Source: Streptomyces sp. PCS3-D2 (GTDB taxonomy: Bacteria; Actinomycetota; Actinomycetes; Streptomycetales; Streptomycetaceae). Taken from it: a stretch of 64,000 nt of DNA. Below the pieces are notes generated by a model, which made no database searches, was not told where the DNA came from, and was given only the letters and a program-made list of their open reading frames with translations. Positions 16,180 to 24,044 of the stretch are shown here, one piece after another (the stretch's first letter is position 1; the number at the start of each line of letters is the position of its first letter). Position numbers and translations under genes: made by a program. Where the stretch lies: assembly GCF_000612545.2 (NCBI RefSeq), contig NZ_CP097800.1, forward strand, positions 186,001 to 250,000, in the 5' to 3' direction.

Positions 16180-16605
16180 CTACCACGTGTCGTGGCAGCT
16201 CCAGTGTCCGGGAACCCAGTGGTTCACCGGGTGTCCGGGCGCCCGGTGATCCTTCCCTTGGCCCTTGCTCCACCAGCCGTCGTGCCATGTGCCGTGGTGG
16301 TCGCGGTAGCCGTGGTGCCGGGTGCCGGCGTGCCACGTGCCGTCCCAGTGGCCCTTGGCCCACGTGCCGGTGACCCAGTGGCCCTCGGCCCACGTGCACC
16401 GGTCGTGGTGGCGACGGTGGTGCCGGTCGTCCCGGTCGTGACCGCGGTCGCGGTCCCGGTCGCTGGTGAGCGTGGGGTTCGGCGTGGCCGGCGCCGCCGT
16501 GGCGGCGCTCGCCGTACCGGACAGGCCCAGCAGCGGGCCACCGGCCAGCAGCCCTGCGGACACGACTCCGACGACCAGGCGCTTCTTGTGTGGTGAGGCG
16601 GTCAT
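16180..16605 (-). CDS. Secreted His/Trp/Gly-rich protein, predicted SigK target
   Basis: A 141-residue protein with a clear signal peptide (KKRLVVGVVSAGLLAGGPLL, cleavage near TASAAT) and an extracellular part dominated by His, Trp, Gly, Asp and Arg. It includes an HDR-rich spacer (DRDRGHDRDDRHHRRHHDR) and several spaced copies of GHW/GTW (EGHWVTGTWAKGHWDGTWH). Two cysteines (C in HDRCTW and WSCHDTW) could form a disulphide. ATG 16605 follows AGGAGG by 8 bases; a longer frame exists upstream but lacks such a site. The composition suggests metal or polysaccharide binding, with no named domain. The promoter candidate upstream makes it a likely SigK regulon member, as secreted MPT70/MPT83 are in M. 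tuberculosis. Confidence 0.82.
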   Translation of the reverse strand: MTASPHKKRLVVGVVSAGLLAGGPLLGLSGTASAATAAPATPNPTLTSDRDRDRGHDRDDRHHRRHHDRCTWAEGHWVTGTWAKGHWDGTWHAGTRHHGYRDHHGTWHDGWWSKGQGKDHRAPGHPVNHWVPGHWSCHDTW

Positions 16606-16686
16606 CGGGTTCACCTCCTGCCTTTCGTAGGGTTCGTCAAGCATGCGGTTTCACCTGCTCCTTCACCGTCTGGAGCGTCACCACCT

Positions 16687-16714
16687 ATTCGTGATGAACG
16701 GGGTGAAGGATTGG
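16687..16714 (-). promoter_or_regulatory. SigK-type ECF promoter candidate for the secreted His/Trp-rich gene
   Basis: Minus strand: CCAATCCT, 15 bases, CGAATA. This is the copy closest to the mycobacterial SigK -10 element (CGAAT). It would give a leader of roughly 75 bases ending in AGGAGG before ATG 16605. Confidence 0.6.
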
Positions 16715-16826
16715 CAAGACACTCAAACCGTCATGTCTCTCTCCCTTCGGAGTGCGTGCAGTGAACCCTGTCGCCCCTGCGCGGACCACCGTGCGCCGTG
16801 CGGCACCGGCTGCCGTGTCGGGTGCG

Positions 16827-18836
16827 CTACCTGAGCAGCGGCCGCTCCTCCCGGCTCCCCGAGCCGTCGGTCCGGCCCGACTGCCCTGGCCGGACCCCCT
16901 CGTCCCCCGTCTGACGGCCGGACTCCTGCCCCGGCCCGCGCCCCGCCCCCTCGTGACCCGACCGGACCGGACCGTCACCGCTGCCGGTGCCCTTGCCCGT
17001 CGCCTTGCCGGTCCCGGAGCCCTGGCCGGAGCCCTGGCCGGAGCCCTGGCCGGAGCCCTGGCCGGAGCTTTGGCCGGAGCTTTGGCCGGATCCCGTGCTC
17101 GCCTCCTCCCCCGAGCCCTGGACCGGTGCCTGGCCCGTGCCGCCGCCCGCGTCCTGCTGGGGCGCCTTGCCGGTTCCCGTGCCGCGGCCGGACCCTTCGA
17201 CCCCGCCCTGGTCGTCGCGCCGGCCCGCACCCTGGCCCGGTACCTCGCCGGTGCCAGGGCCGGATTCCCTCCCGGGAGCCTGGCCCGTGTCGGCGCCCGG
17301 ACCCCCATCCGTCTGCCGTCCTGGCTTCTTGCCGCCGCCGTCGCCGTCGCCCCGGCCGGCCCCTTCGCGCGTCTGCTGACCCGGCGCCCTGCCCGGCTCC
17401 TGGCCAGAGCTCTGGCCCGGTGTCTGGCCCGTACTCGTGTCGTGCCCACGGCCGTCCTTCCCGCCTCCGCCCTGGCCGGCCTCCCGGCCCGAGCCCTCAC
17501 CGGTCTCCCGGCCGGGGCCGCCCTCGTCCGGCTTTCCACCGGGCTCGTGCTCCGGGTCCTTCGCCCTTGACTTCTGCTCCGGCGCGCCGGGGGCGTGGTC
17601 CTGGCCTCTGCCCGGCTCCTGCGCCGGGTCCTTCCGCGGTGTCCGGTCCGCGCCCCGTGGCTTCGCAGGCGTGTCCGGCGCCTCGGTCGCGCCCTGCTCC
17701 CCGTGCCCCTCGCGGCCCGGGTCCTGAGCCGGGTCCGGCTTGCGACCCGGTGCGACACCCGGCGCCGGGTCCGGCACTTCGGGATTCCGCTGACGCGTCT
17801 GCGCGTCGTGTCCGGTCCGGACCGATCCCTGGCGGGCCGGTGGCAGAGCCGGGTACGGCGAGCCGGACGGGCGGCCCGGCGGCGGCTCGACCTCGCGGTC
17901 GGACCGCGCCCGCACGAGGCCGCTCGGGCGCTCGAACCACGCCTTGCGGTCCCGATCGAAGACCGTGACGGCCTTCACCGGTTTCGCGGCAGGCTTGACC
18001 GCGACCAGTTCGGCGGACCGGAACGAGGACCACTCCCCACCGCTGAGCCTGGCCTTCCCCGGGACCGCAACCGGTGGCGTCAAGGGGTTGCCGCACGCGC
18101 ACCGGACCCGCGGCACACCGCGCCCGTCGACCAGCACGGACGTACCGGCCTGCAGGATCGCCTGGTAGCCGGTCGGCGCGCTGTTGCGGTACCCGTGGTT
18201 GGTGACCCGGGTGTCCCAGCCCAGCCGGACCGGTGTGAGCGACCGCAAGTATGCGGGGATCCCGGCCCGGCGGACGCCGAGCGCGGCGGCGAAGGCGTTC
18301 CCCTTCTCCGCGTGCTCCGTGAGGAACGTGATCTGCTTCTCCACGTCACAGCTCGCGACGTTCCGGGTGCCCCCGTAGAGACCGGGGTGACCGCCGTCGA
18401 CCTCCAGGGTGCGCCCGCCGCCCGTATCGCCCCGCGGCGCGCCGGTATGCGCGGCCGGCACGGCGGCCCGGTTCGTCTCGGTGGCCGTCGACGGTGTGAA
18501 CGGATCGGGCCCGGCGGCCGAGGCGGCCTCCAGGAACACTTCGCCGCCGGCGGCGGTGTTGCCGCCGAGCGCGGTGAAGCCGAGGACGACCGCCGAGACC
18601 ACCACCGCCGCCGTGCTCGCACTGACCGCCGCCCTGCGGGACCGCCAGCGGTGTTCCGGCCGCCGCGCTCCGTCGGCGGGTGGCAAGGACGGCGCGGACG
18701 GGTGGGAGGGGGGCGGCGGCGGGGGCAGTGGTGGCGGAGCCTCGGACGCCGGCGGGGCCTGGGGTCGCGGCCCCCTGCCCGAGAGCGGACCGGGCGGCGG
18801 CCCCGAGGGGTGCCCGGAGGAGGACAGGGAACTCAT
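16827..18836 (-). CDS. DUF6777 domain membrane protein with long low-complexity C-terminal tail
   Basis: A 669-residue protein. The first 65 residues are Pro/Ser-rich and cytoplasmic-looking, then a transmembrane segment at about 69-90 (AAVSASTAAVVVSAVVLGF). An extracellular DUF6777 domain at roughly 95-310 begins GGEVFLEAASAAGPDPFTPS and contains CDVEKQITFLTEHAEKG, GYRNSAPTGYQAILQAGTSV and RVRCACGNPL. The last 330 or so residues are low-complexity Gly/Gln/Pro/Arg/Glu sequence with GQGS tandem repeats. ATG 18836 is preceded by GGGGGCGAAGG. DUF6777 has no known function. The tail may be a flexible wall-spanning spacer. It is flanked by the TetR gene (divergent) and the secreted SigK target. 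Confidence 0.85.
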   Translation of the reverse strand: MSSLSSSGHPSGPPPGPLSGRGPRPQAPPASEAPPPLPPPPPPSHPSAPSLPPADGARRPEHRWRSRRAAVSASTAAVVVSAVVLGFTALGGNTAAGGEVFLEAASAAGPDPFTPSTATETNRAAVPAAHTGAPRGDTGGGRTLEVDGGHPGLYGGTRNVASCDVEKQITFLTEHAEKGNAFAAALGVRRAGIPAYLRSLTPVRLGWDTRVTNHGYRNSAPTGYQAILQAGTSVLVDGRGVPRVRCACGNPLTPPVAVPGKARLSGGEWSSFRSAELVAVKPAAKPVKAVTVFDRDRKAWFERPSGLVRARSDREVEPPPGRPSGSPYPALPPARQGSVRTGHDAQTRQRNPEVPDPAPGVAPGRKPDPAQDPGREGHGEQGATEAPDTPAKPRGADRTPRKDPAQEPGRGQDHAPGAPEQKSRAKDPEHEPGGKPDEGGPGRETGEGSGREAGQGGGGKDGRGHDTSTGQTPGQSSGQEPGRAPGQQTREGAGRGDGDGGGKKPGRQTDGGPGADTGQAPGRESGPGTGEVPGQGAGRRDDQGGVEGSGRGTGTGKAPQQDAGGGTGQAPVQGSGEEASTGSGQSSGQSSGQGSGQGSGQGSGQGSGTGKATGKGTGSGDGPVRSGHEGAGRGPGQESGRQTGDEGVRPGQSGRTDGSGSREERPLLR
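17016..17087. repeat. Six tandem 12-base units in the DUF6777 gene
   Basis: Units of GGAGCCCTGGCC (four copies) and GGAGCTTTGGCC (two copies) in direct tandem. On the minus strand they encode GQGS and GQSS repeats, so copy number changes keep the frame and would only alter tail length. Confidence 0.85.
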
Positions 18837-19122
18837 GACCTTCGCCCCCTGACACGGGGCCCGCGGAAACCGTTGGTGGCTTTCATGCGCTCGCTCCTTC
18901 TGGCCGTCGACTCCTCCACATCCCGGAGGGGAACACCTCAACCGGTGGCACCGATGGGGTCACGCAGCGGGCGTGAACCGTGCCTCGAGTAAGCCCCCCG
19001 ATGCCCGGCCGCGTCATGTCGCGACCATTCGGGACTTGACAGAGCCCTGCTGCAGACCGCTTCCACGCCCGGGTGCGCCGCCGGGCGGGGGTCGGGAACC
19101 ACCGGCCGGATGACGCCGGACA
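18837..19122. other. Divergent intergenic region between DUF6777 and TetR genes
   Basis: With the adjacent operator region this is a 320-base divergent gap. It contains no coding frame I can support. The right end holds the TetR promoter and operator; the left end must carry the DUF6777 promoter, which I cannot place. Confidence 0.5.
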
Positions 19123-19157
19123 TTGACAGCCAAAAGTGTGAGTGGTTTATTACACAC
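19123..19157 (+). promoter_or_regulatory. TetR promoter with overlapping operator
   Basis: TTGACA (19123-19128), 17 bases, then TTTATT (19146-19151) make a good housekeeping-type promoter. The 20-base site GTGAGTGGTTTATTACACAC (19138-19157) covers the -10 and ends at the base before the ATG. It matches the operator before the MFS gene at 17 of 20 positions, so the repressor probably shuts off its own gene. Confidence 0.7.
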
Positions 19158-19724
19158 ATGAACACGGAACGACGACGCCAGCTCTCCTCGGCCGAGGAGC
19201 GCCGCGAGACCGTCCTGCGGACGGCGGTCGGAGCCTTCGCGGCCCGCGGCTACTTCGGCACGACGACGACCGAAGTGGCCAAGGCCGCGGGAATCTCCCA
19301 GGCCTACGTCTACCGGCTGTTCCCGAACAAGGAGGCGCTCTTCACCGCGGTCGTCGAGCACTGCTTCACCCGGGTGCGGACCAGCCTCGAAGAGGGCGCC
19401 GCGCAGGCCCGGGGCAGCAGCCCCGAGGCGGTCCTGCACACCATGGGCGACACGTACGCCCACCTGATCGCCGACAAGGACCTGCTGCTCGTCCTGACCC
19501 ACGCCCAGGCGGCGGCCGTGTCCGAGGTCGCCGTACGCGGGGCCGTGCGGGCCGGGTACGCCCGCATGGTCGAGTACGTGCGGGGCGCGTCCGGCGCGAC
19601 AGAGGCGGACGTCCAGCAGTTCTTCGCGACGGGAATGCTCTGCCACCTCCTCGTATCGCTGGATGCGCACGAGGTGGACGCACCCTGGTCCCGGACGCTC
19701 TCGGCCGGCATCCGGCACTACTGA
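19158..19724 (+). CDS. TetR family transcriptional repressor
   Basis: A 188-residue regulator. The N-terminal TetR helix-turn-helix at about 12-60 reads RRETVLRTAVGAFAARGYFG, TTTTEVAKAAGISQAYVYRL, FPNKEALFTAVV. A ligand-binding C-terminal domain follows (HTMGDTYAHLIADKDLLLVL, QFFATGMLCHLLVSL). ATG 19158 directly follows the operator, so the leader is very short. It precedes the MFS, SRPBCC and carotenoid oxygenase genes and most likely represses the MFS gene through the second operator copy at 19779-19798. The inducer is unknown, perhaps the exporter substrate. Confidence 0.9.
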   Translation: MNTERRRQLSSAEERRETVLRTAVGAFAARGYFGTTTTEVAKAAGISQAYVYRLFPNKEALFTAVVEHCFTRVRTSLEEGAAQARGSSPEAVLHTMGDTYAHLIADKDLLLVLTHAQAAAVSEVAVRGAVRAGYARMVEYVRGASGATEADVQQFFATGMLCHLLVSLDAHEVDAPWSRTLSAGIRHY

Positions 19725-19740
19725 CAGGCGACGACCGCCG

Positions 19741-19760
19741 GGCGGACCATGCGGTCCGCC
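19741..19760. terminator. Hairpin between TetR and MFS genes
   Basis: GGCGGACC-atgc-GGTCCGCC, perfect 8-base arms, 17 bases after the TetR stop. It is a candidate terminator that would separate the repressor transcript from the MFS transcript. Confidence 0.5.
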
Positions 19761-19778
19761 CCGCTTTCGAACCAAACA

Positions 19779-19798
19779 GTGAGTGGTTAACCACACAC
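19779..19798 (+). promoter_or_regulatory. Predicted TetR operator upstream of the MFS gene
   Basis: GTGAGTGGTTAACCACACAC is a near-perfect palindrome (central TGGTTAACCA exact, one mismatched position pair in the flanks). It is the better copy of the site found over the TetR promoter and lies 12 bases before the MFS start. Confidence 0.72.
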
Positions 19799-19810
19799 AG
19801 GAGATCGCGC

Positions 19811-21322
19811 ATGCACGCCCCACCGTCCGACCAAAAGACCACCGGGACCACCGGGACCACCGGGACCACCCTCGCGACGCTGGCCGCGGCCCAGTTCGCC
19901 GTCACCCTCAGCACCTCCATCGTCAACGTCGCCCTCCCTGCCGTGCGCGACGGGATCGGTCTGTCGGACACAGGCCTGTCATGGGTCGTCAACGCCTACG
20001 GCCTGGCCTTCGGGGCCCTGCTCCTGCTCGGCGGCCGAGCGGCCGACCTCCTGGGGCGGCGCCGCGTGCTGGCGGCCGGCCTCGCGCTCTTCTCCGCGGC
20101 GGCCGTCGCCGCCGGGCTGGCGAGCACCCCCTGGATGCTCATCGCCGCCCGTACGGCCCAGGGCGCCGGTGCGGCTGCGATCGCCCCCGCGGCGCTCTCG
20201 CTGACCATGCGACTCCATCCGCCCGGGCCGGCCCGCGCCAAGGCCCTCGGTGTCTGGGGTGCCGTGTCCGGTGCGGGCGGAGCGGCCGGAGTCCTGCTCG
20301 GCGGAGTCCTCACCCAAGGCCCCGGCTGGCCCTGGGTGTTCCACGCCTCCGGCATCGGCGCGGGGGCGGTCCTGGCAGCGACCCTGCGCCTCGTCCCCGC
20401 CGACCCGAAGGAGGCAGGCGGGCCCCGTCCGCGGCTCGACCTGGCCGGGTCCCTCACCGCCACGGCCGGCCTGGTCTCGCTCGTGTACGGGCTCACCGCC
20501 GCGGGCCGCGCCGGCTGGACCGACCCTCTGGTATTCGGCCCCCTCGGTGCGGCGGCGGCCCTGCTCGCCCTCTTCGCGCTGGTCGAACGCCGCCACCCGG
20601 CACCCCTCCTGCCGCCCGGACTCCTGACCCGGGGAGCCGTGGCTCCGGCCAACCTCGTCATGGCGCTGCTCGGCGCGGTCTGGGTGGGCTTGTTCTTCTT
20701 CCTCCCCCTCTACCAGCAGCAGGTCCTCGGCGCCGGCCCGCTGGAAGCGGGACTCTCCCAACTGCCGCTGGCGGCGGCGAACATGCTCGGGTCCGGCCTG
20801 GCACCCGTACTCGCCCGGCGCATCGGCCCGCACCGGACCCTGCTCGCGGGGCTGGCGACCCAGGCCGCCGGATTCCTGTGGCTGGCCAGGATCCCGGCCG
20901 ACGGCACCTTCCTCATCCACCTCCTGGGCCCGGTGCTCCTGATCGGGGTCGGCCTCGGCGTGGCCTTCGTCCAGCTCACCGGCTCGGCCGTGAGCGGGGT
21001 GGAGCCCTCCGATGCGGGACTGGCCGGCGGCCTGGTCAACACCACCCGCCAGATCGGCGGCGCCGTGGGCCTCGCCGTACTGGGCACCCTCGCCGCCGCC
21101 CGCACCGCGTCCGCCCCGCCCGGCCTGCCGCACGCCGCGGCCCTCACCGAGGGATACCGCGCCGCCTTCCTCCTCTCGGCCGCCGTGCTGGCCCTCGGAG
21201 CGACCCTCACCCCGCTCCTCGCCCGCGGAACCCGGCGCGCGCCGGAGTCCGTCCCCACTCCCCCACCGTTCGCCGCCCCCTGCCCGTCCCACCGAACCCA
21301 CCGAACCCACCGAACCCGCTGA
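19811..21322 (+). CDS. MFS drug/metabolite exporter (DHA2/EmrB-like)
   Basis: A 503-residue major facilitator with about 14 transmembrane segments, typical of the DHA2 drug:H+ antiporter family. It has the loop motif GGRAADLLGRRRVLAAG (motif A), ARTAQGAGAAAIAPAALSL (family C-like) and VWGAVSGAGGAAGVLLGGVL. The N-terminus carries TTGTTGTTGTT encoded by tandem ACCACCGGG repeats, and the C-terminal tail ends HRTHRTHRTR, also repeat-encoded; neither is likely to matter for transport. ATG 19811 follows GGAGATCGCGC. It is controlled by the adjacent TetR operator and is 31 bases from the SRPBCC gene, so probably co-transcribed with it. Confidence 0.92.
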   Translation: MHAPPSDQKTTGTTGTTGTTLATLAAAQFAVTLSTSIVNVALPAVRDGIGLSDTGLSWVVNAYGLAFGALLLLGGRAADLLGRRRVLAAGLALFSAAAVAAGLASTPWMLIAARTAQGAGAAAIAPAALSLTMRLHPPGPARAKALGVWGAVSGAGGAAGVLLGGVLTQGPGWPWVFHASGIGAGAVLAATLRLVPADPKEAGGPRPRLDLAGSLTATAGLVSLVYGLTAAGRAGWTDPLVFGPLGAAAALLALFALVERRHPAPLLPPGLLTRGAVAPANLVMALLGAVWVGLFFFLPLYQQQVLGAGPLEAGLSQLPLAAANMLGSGLAPVLARRIGPHRTLLAGLATQAAGFLWLARIPADGTFLIHLLGPVLLIGVGLGVAFVQLTGSAVSGVEPSDAGLAGGLVNTTRQIGGAVGLAVLGTLAAARTASAPPGLPHAAALTEGYRAAFLLSAAVLALGATLTPLLARGTRRAPESVPTPPPFAAPCPSHRTHRTHRTR

Positions 21323-21332
21323 TCAGCTGATC
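21321..21332. repeat. Perfect 12-base palindrome over the MFS stop codon
   Basis: GATCAGCTGATC, overlapping the MFS stop and 9 bases ahead of the next ribosome binding site (GAAGGAG). It could be an internal regulatory site or chance. Confidence 0.35.
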
Positions 21333-21353
21333 GCGCCATCGAAGGAGCACCTC

Positions 21354-21824
21354 ATGACCACGCACCCCACCGCCGTCGACGCCGAGGCCCCGGTCGTCGT
21401 CCGCCTCGAGACCACCGTGCGCGCCCCGCTCGCCACCGTCTGGGACCTGCACACCGACGTCGCCGCCTGGGCCGACTGGAACGAGGGCGTCGACCGTGTG
21501 GAATACGCCGGTCCGCTCGCCCCCGGCTCCTCCTTCCGCTGGCTCACCCACGGCCTGGACATCACCTCCACCGTCCACCAGGTCGTCCCCGGCGAGCGGA
21601 TCGTCTGGGGCGGTCCGGCGCACGGCATCGACGGCATCCACGTCTGGACGTTCCAGGAGACGGCGCAGAACACGGTGACGGTGCGCACCGAGGAGTCCTG
21701 GAGCGGCGAGCCCGTGGAGGCACGGCCCGCGGAGCTGCAAGAGGTGCTGCGGCAGTCGCTGGAAGCCTGGCTCGCCGCCCTGAAGGCCCGCGCCGAGACG
21801 GCTGCCGGGACCGGACGCGTCTGA
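21354..21824 (+). CDS. SRPBCC family protein
   Basis: A 156-residue START-like protein with VVVRLETTVRAPLATVWDL, WADWNEGVDRVEYAGPLAPG and ERIVWGGPAHGIDGIHVWTF, a ligand-binding fold used by small aromatic or polyketide-binding proteins. ATG 21354 has GAAGGAG 7 bases upstream. It sits between the MFS exporter and the carotenoid oxygenase in one direction with short gaps (31 and 92 bases), so it probably serves the same pathway. No catalytic residues can be assigned. Confidence 0.87.
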   Translation: MTTHPTAVDAEAPVVVRLETTVRAPLATVWDLHTDVAAWADWNEGVDRVEYAGPLAPGSSFRWLTHGLDITSTVHQVVPGERIVWGGPAHGIDGIHVWTFQETAQNTVTVRTEESWSGEPVEARPAELQEVLRQSLEAWLAALKARAETAAGTGRV

Positions 21825-21916
21825 CCGGACGGTGCCGACCGCCCGCGAAGCCCCACACCCGCACCGCCGCCCGCCCCCCTCTTGCCGCCATCGTCGAAAA
21901 GGTCCAGGACATCGTT

Positions 21917-23290
21917 ATGAGCAGCCCCGCCAAGCCCTACCTGACCGGCCACTACACCCCCGTGGCCGACGAGATCACCGCCACCGGCCTCACCGTCGAG
22001 GGCGCCATTCCGCCCGAGCTGACCGGCCGGCTCATCCGCAACAGCCACAACCCCAAGCCCGGTGTCACCCCCACCCACTGGTTCAAGGGCAGCGGCATGG
22101 TCCACGGCATCCGCCTGCGGGACGGCCGCGCCGAGTGGTACCGCAACCGCTGGGTCCACACCCCCGCCCTCGACGGCGCCCCCTACATGACCGAGAAGGG
22201 CCCCGACCTCACCGCCAGCACGGCGGGCACCCATGTCATCGAGCACGCCGGCCGGCTCCTCGCCCTGAGCGAAGCGGCGTTGCCCTTCGAGCTGACGGCG
22301 GATCTGGAAACCGTCGGGGCCTACGACTTCGAGGGCAGGCTGACCTCGGCGATGACCGCCCACCCCAAGGAGGATCCGGTCACCGGCGAGCTCCACTTCT
22401 TCGCCTCCTCCCCCTTCCCCCCGTACCTGGTCCACCACGTCGCCTCCGCCGACGGGAAGGTGCTGGAGAGCCAGGAGGTCCCGGGCGCGAGTGCGGCACT
22501 CAAGCACGATTTTGCGATCACCGAGCACTACGTGGTGTTCCTCGAAGGCTCGGTGACCTTCGACCCGGCCGAGCACTCGGGCATCCCGTACCGCTGGAAC
22601 GACGAGCAGATCTGCCGGATCGGCGTCATGCCGCGCACCACGGCGGGCTCGGGCGGCCGGGCCCACGCGATCCGCTGGTTCGAGATCGGGCAGGGCTACG
22701 GCATGCACGTCGCCAACGCCTACGAGGACCCGTACGGGCGGATCGTCGTCGAGGGCCCCTCCGTGGGCCGGGACGGCTGGCAGCGCTCCTGGAACTGGTG
22801 GGTCGGTGCCGAGGACCGCGGGGCCGAGCCGAACTGCGGATCGCGTAGCACCCGCTGGACCGTCGACCTGGCGGCCGGATCAGTCAGGCAGGACGTGACC
22901 GACGACCTCACCGTGGAATTCCCGACCGTCAACGACGCCTTCCTCGGCATCGAACACCGCTACCAGTACGCCCTGGCCTTCCCCGACGACAGGGGGATCG
23001 ACGCCCACACCCTCGTCAAGTACGACCGCACCACCGGCGCCCGACAACTGCTGCCGTTCGGGGCCGGCCGGCTCCCGAGCGAAGCCGTGTTCGTGCCCGC
23101 CGACGGCGCGAGCCCGTCGCAGGAGGACGCCGGGTACCTGCTGACGGTGGTCAGCGACGTCAGGGCGAACGCCTCTCAGCTGCTCGTGCTGGACGCCTCC
23201 GACCTGACCCTCCCGCCGGTGGCCACCGTCCACCTGCCACGCCGTGTCCCGGCCATGATCCACGGCTCCTGGATCCCCGACGCCGCCTGA
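21917..23290 (+). CDS. Carotenoid oxygenase family protein (carotenoid cleavage dioxygenase)
   Basis: A 457-residue iron-dependent dioxygenase of the RPE65/CCD family. The four iron-ligand histidines are all visible in their usual contexts: H149 (MTAHPKEDP), H197 (LKHDFAITEHY), H264 (YGMHVANAYED) and H449 (MIHGSWIP). The N-terminal RNSHNPKPG and HWFKGSGMVHGIRL also fit. Such enzymes cleave a carotenoid or stilbene double bond to aldehydes. No carotenoid biosynthesis genes are in the window, so the substrate may be supplied from elsewhere. Likely the third gene of the TetR-controlled group. Confidence 0.93.
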   Translation: MSSPAKPYLTGHYTPVADEITATGLTVEGAIPPELTGRLIRNSHNPKPGVTPTHWFKGSGMVHGIRLRDGRAEWYRNRWVHTPALDGAPYMTEKGPDLTASTAGTHVIEHAGRLLALSEAALPFELTADLETVGAYDFEGRLTSAMTAHPKEDPVTGELHFFASSPFPPYLVHHVASADGKVLESQEVPGASAALKHDFAITEHYVVFLEGSVTFDPAEHSGIPYRWNDEQICRIGVMPRTTAGSGGRAHAIRWFEIGQGYGMHVANAYEDPYGRIVVEGPSVGRDGWQRSWNWWVGAEDRGAEPNCGSRSTRWTVDLAAGSVRQDVTDDLTVEFPTVNDAFLGIEHRYQYALAFPDDRGIDAHTLVKYDRTTGARQLLPFGAGRLPSEAVFVPADGASPSQEDAGYLLTVVSDVRANASQLLVLDASDLTLPPVATVHLPRRVPAMIHGSWIPDAA

Positions 23291-23436
23291 TCCCGCCCCT
23301 CGGGCAGGCGGCTCCTTACCAAGCCCCGAACGCGCGACCCCGCGCGCTCGGGGCGCGCGGCCGCTCGGGCCCCTGCGGGCCACTCCCCCGACGCCCGCGG
23401 GGGTGAGCCGCGTCTCACCTGTGGACCACCGCTTGT

Positions 23437-23456
23437 CTATGCAACAAATTGCATAG
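23437..23456. promoter_or_regulatory. Predicted PadR operator
   Basis: CTATGCAACAAATTGCATAG, perfect 8-base arms around CAAA, 12 bases before the PadR start. PadR regulators typically bind such AT-rich palindromes over their own promoters. It is the most AT-rich patch nearby, so it probably contains promoter elements as well. Confidence 0.7.
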
Positions 23457-23468
23457 CAGGATCGAAGC

Positions 23469-24044
23469 ATGGCGCTCGAACACGCGATCCTCGTCTCCCT
23501 GCTGGAGAAGCCGGGTTCCGGCTATGAGCTGGCCCGCAGGTTCGAACGGTCGATCGGTTACTTCTGGACCGCGACGCACCAGCAGATCTACCGCGTGCTC
23601 AAGCGCATGGAGAACGACGGGATGCTGGCCGTCCGTACGGTCCCGCAGCAAGGCCGTCCCGACAAGAAGGAATATTCGGCCGCGGCCCCCGGCCGGACCG
23701 CGCTCGCGCGGTGGCTGCACGAGCCAATCGAACCGGAGAGCCTGCGGCACGATCTCGCCGTGAAGATCCGCGGAGCGGCCTTCGACGACCCGGCCGCCCT
23801 CATCCACGAGGTCGAACGGCACCAGCAGGCCCACCGGGACCGTCTCGCCCGCTACCTCGCCGGCGAACTGCGCGACTTCACCGGCCCCGACGCCCCCGCA
23901 CCGCTCGACCCCGGTCAGGAACTCCAGCACGTCGTACTGCGCGGGGGGATCGCGCAGGAGCGGATGACGATCGCCTGGCTCGACGACGTCCTGAGCACCC
24001 TCCACCGGCTCAGCCGGCCGGCACCGCCGCCCGCGACCGCCTGA
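23469..24044 (+). CDS. PadR family transcriptional regulator
   Basis: A 191-residue regulator. The winged helix at about 1-85 reads MALEHAILVSLLEKPGSGYE, FERSIGYFWTATHQQIYRVL, KRMENDGMLAVRTVPQQGRP, followed by the C-terminal dimerisation helices of the PadR/Vir family (EVERHQQAHRDRLARYLAGE). ATG 23469 lies 12 bases after the perfect palindrome, which points to autoregulation. It is followed at 113 bases by the acyl-CoA dehydrogenase gene on the same strand, the most likely target. Confidence 0.92.
   Translation: MALEHAILVSLLEKPGSGYELARRFERSIGYFWTATHQQIYRVLKRMENDGMLAVRTVPQQGRPDKKEYSAAAPGRTALARWLHEPIEPESLRHDLAVKIRGAAFDDPAALIHEVERHQQAHRDRLARYLAGELRDFTGPDAPAPLDPGQELQHVVLRGGIAQERMTIAWLDDVLSTLHRLSRPAPPPATA

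Noticed and set aside
17016-17087. A CRISPR-like or regulatory DNA repeat array
   Set aside because: The 12-base units are direct tandem repeats without spacers and encode an in-frame GQGS tail.
19838-21320. Tandem triplet-like repeats at both ends of the MFS gene as recombination scars
   Set aside because: Both sets (ACCACCGGG units and CACCGAACC units) are in frame and at disordered termini; simple slippage explains them.
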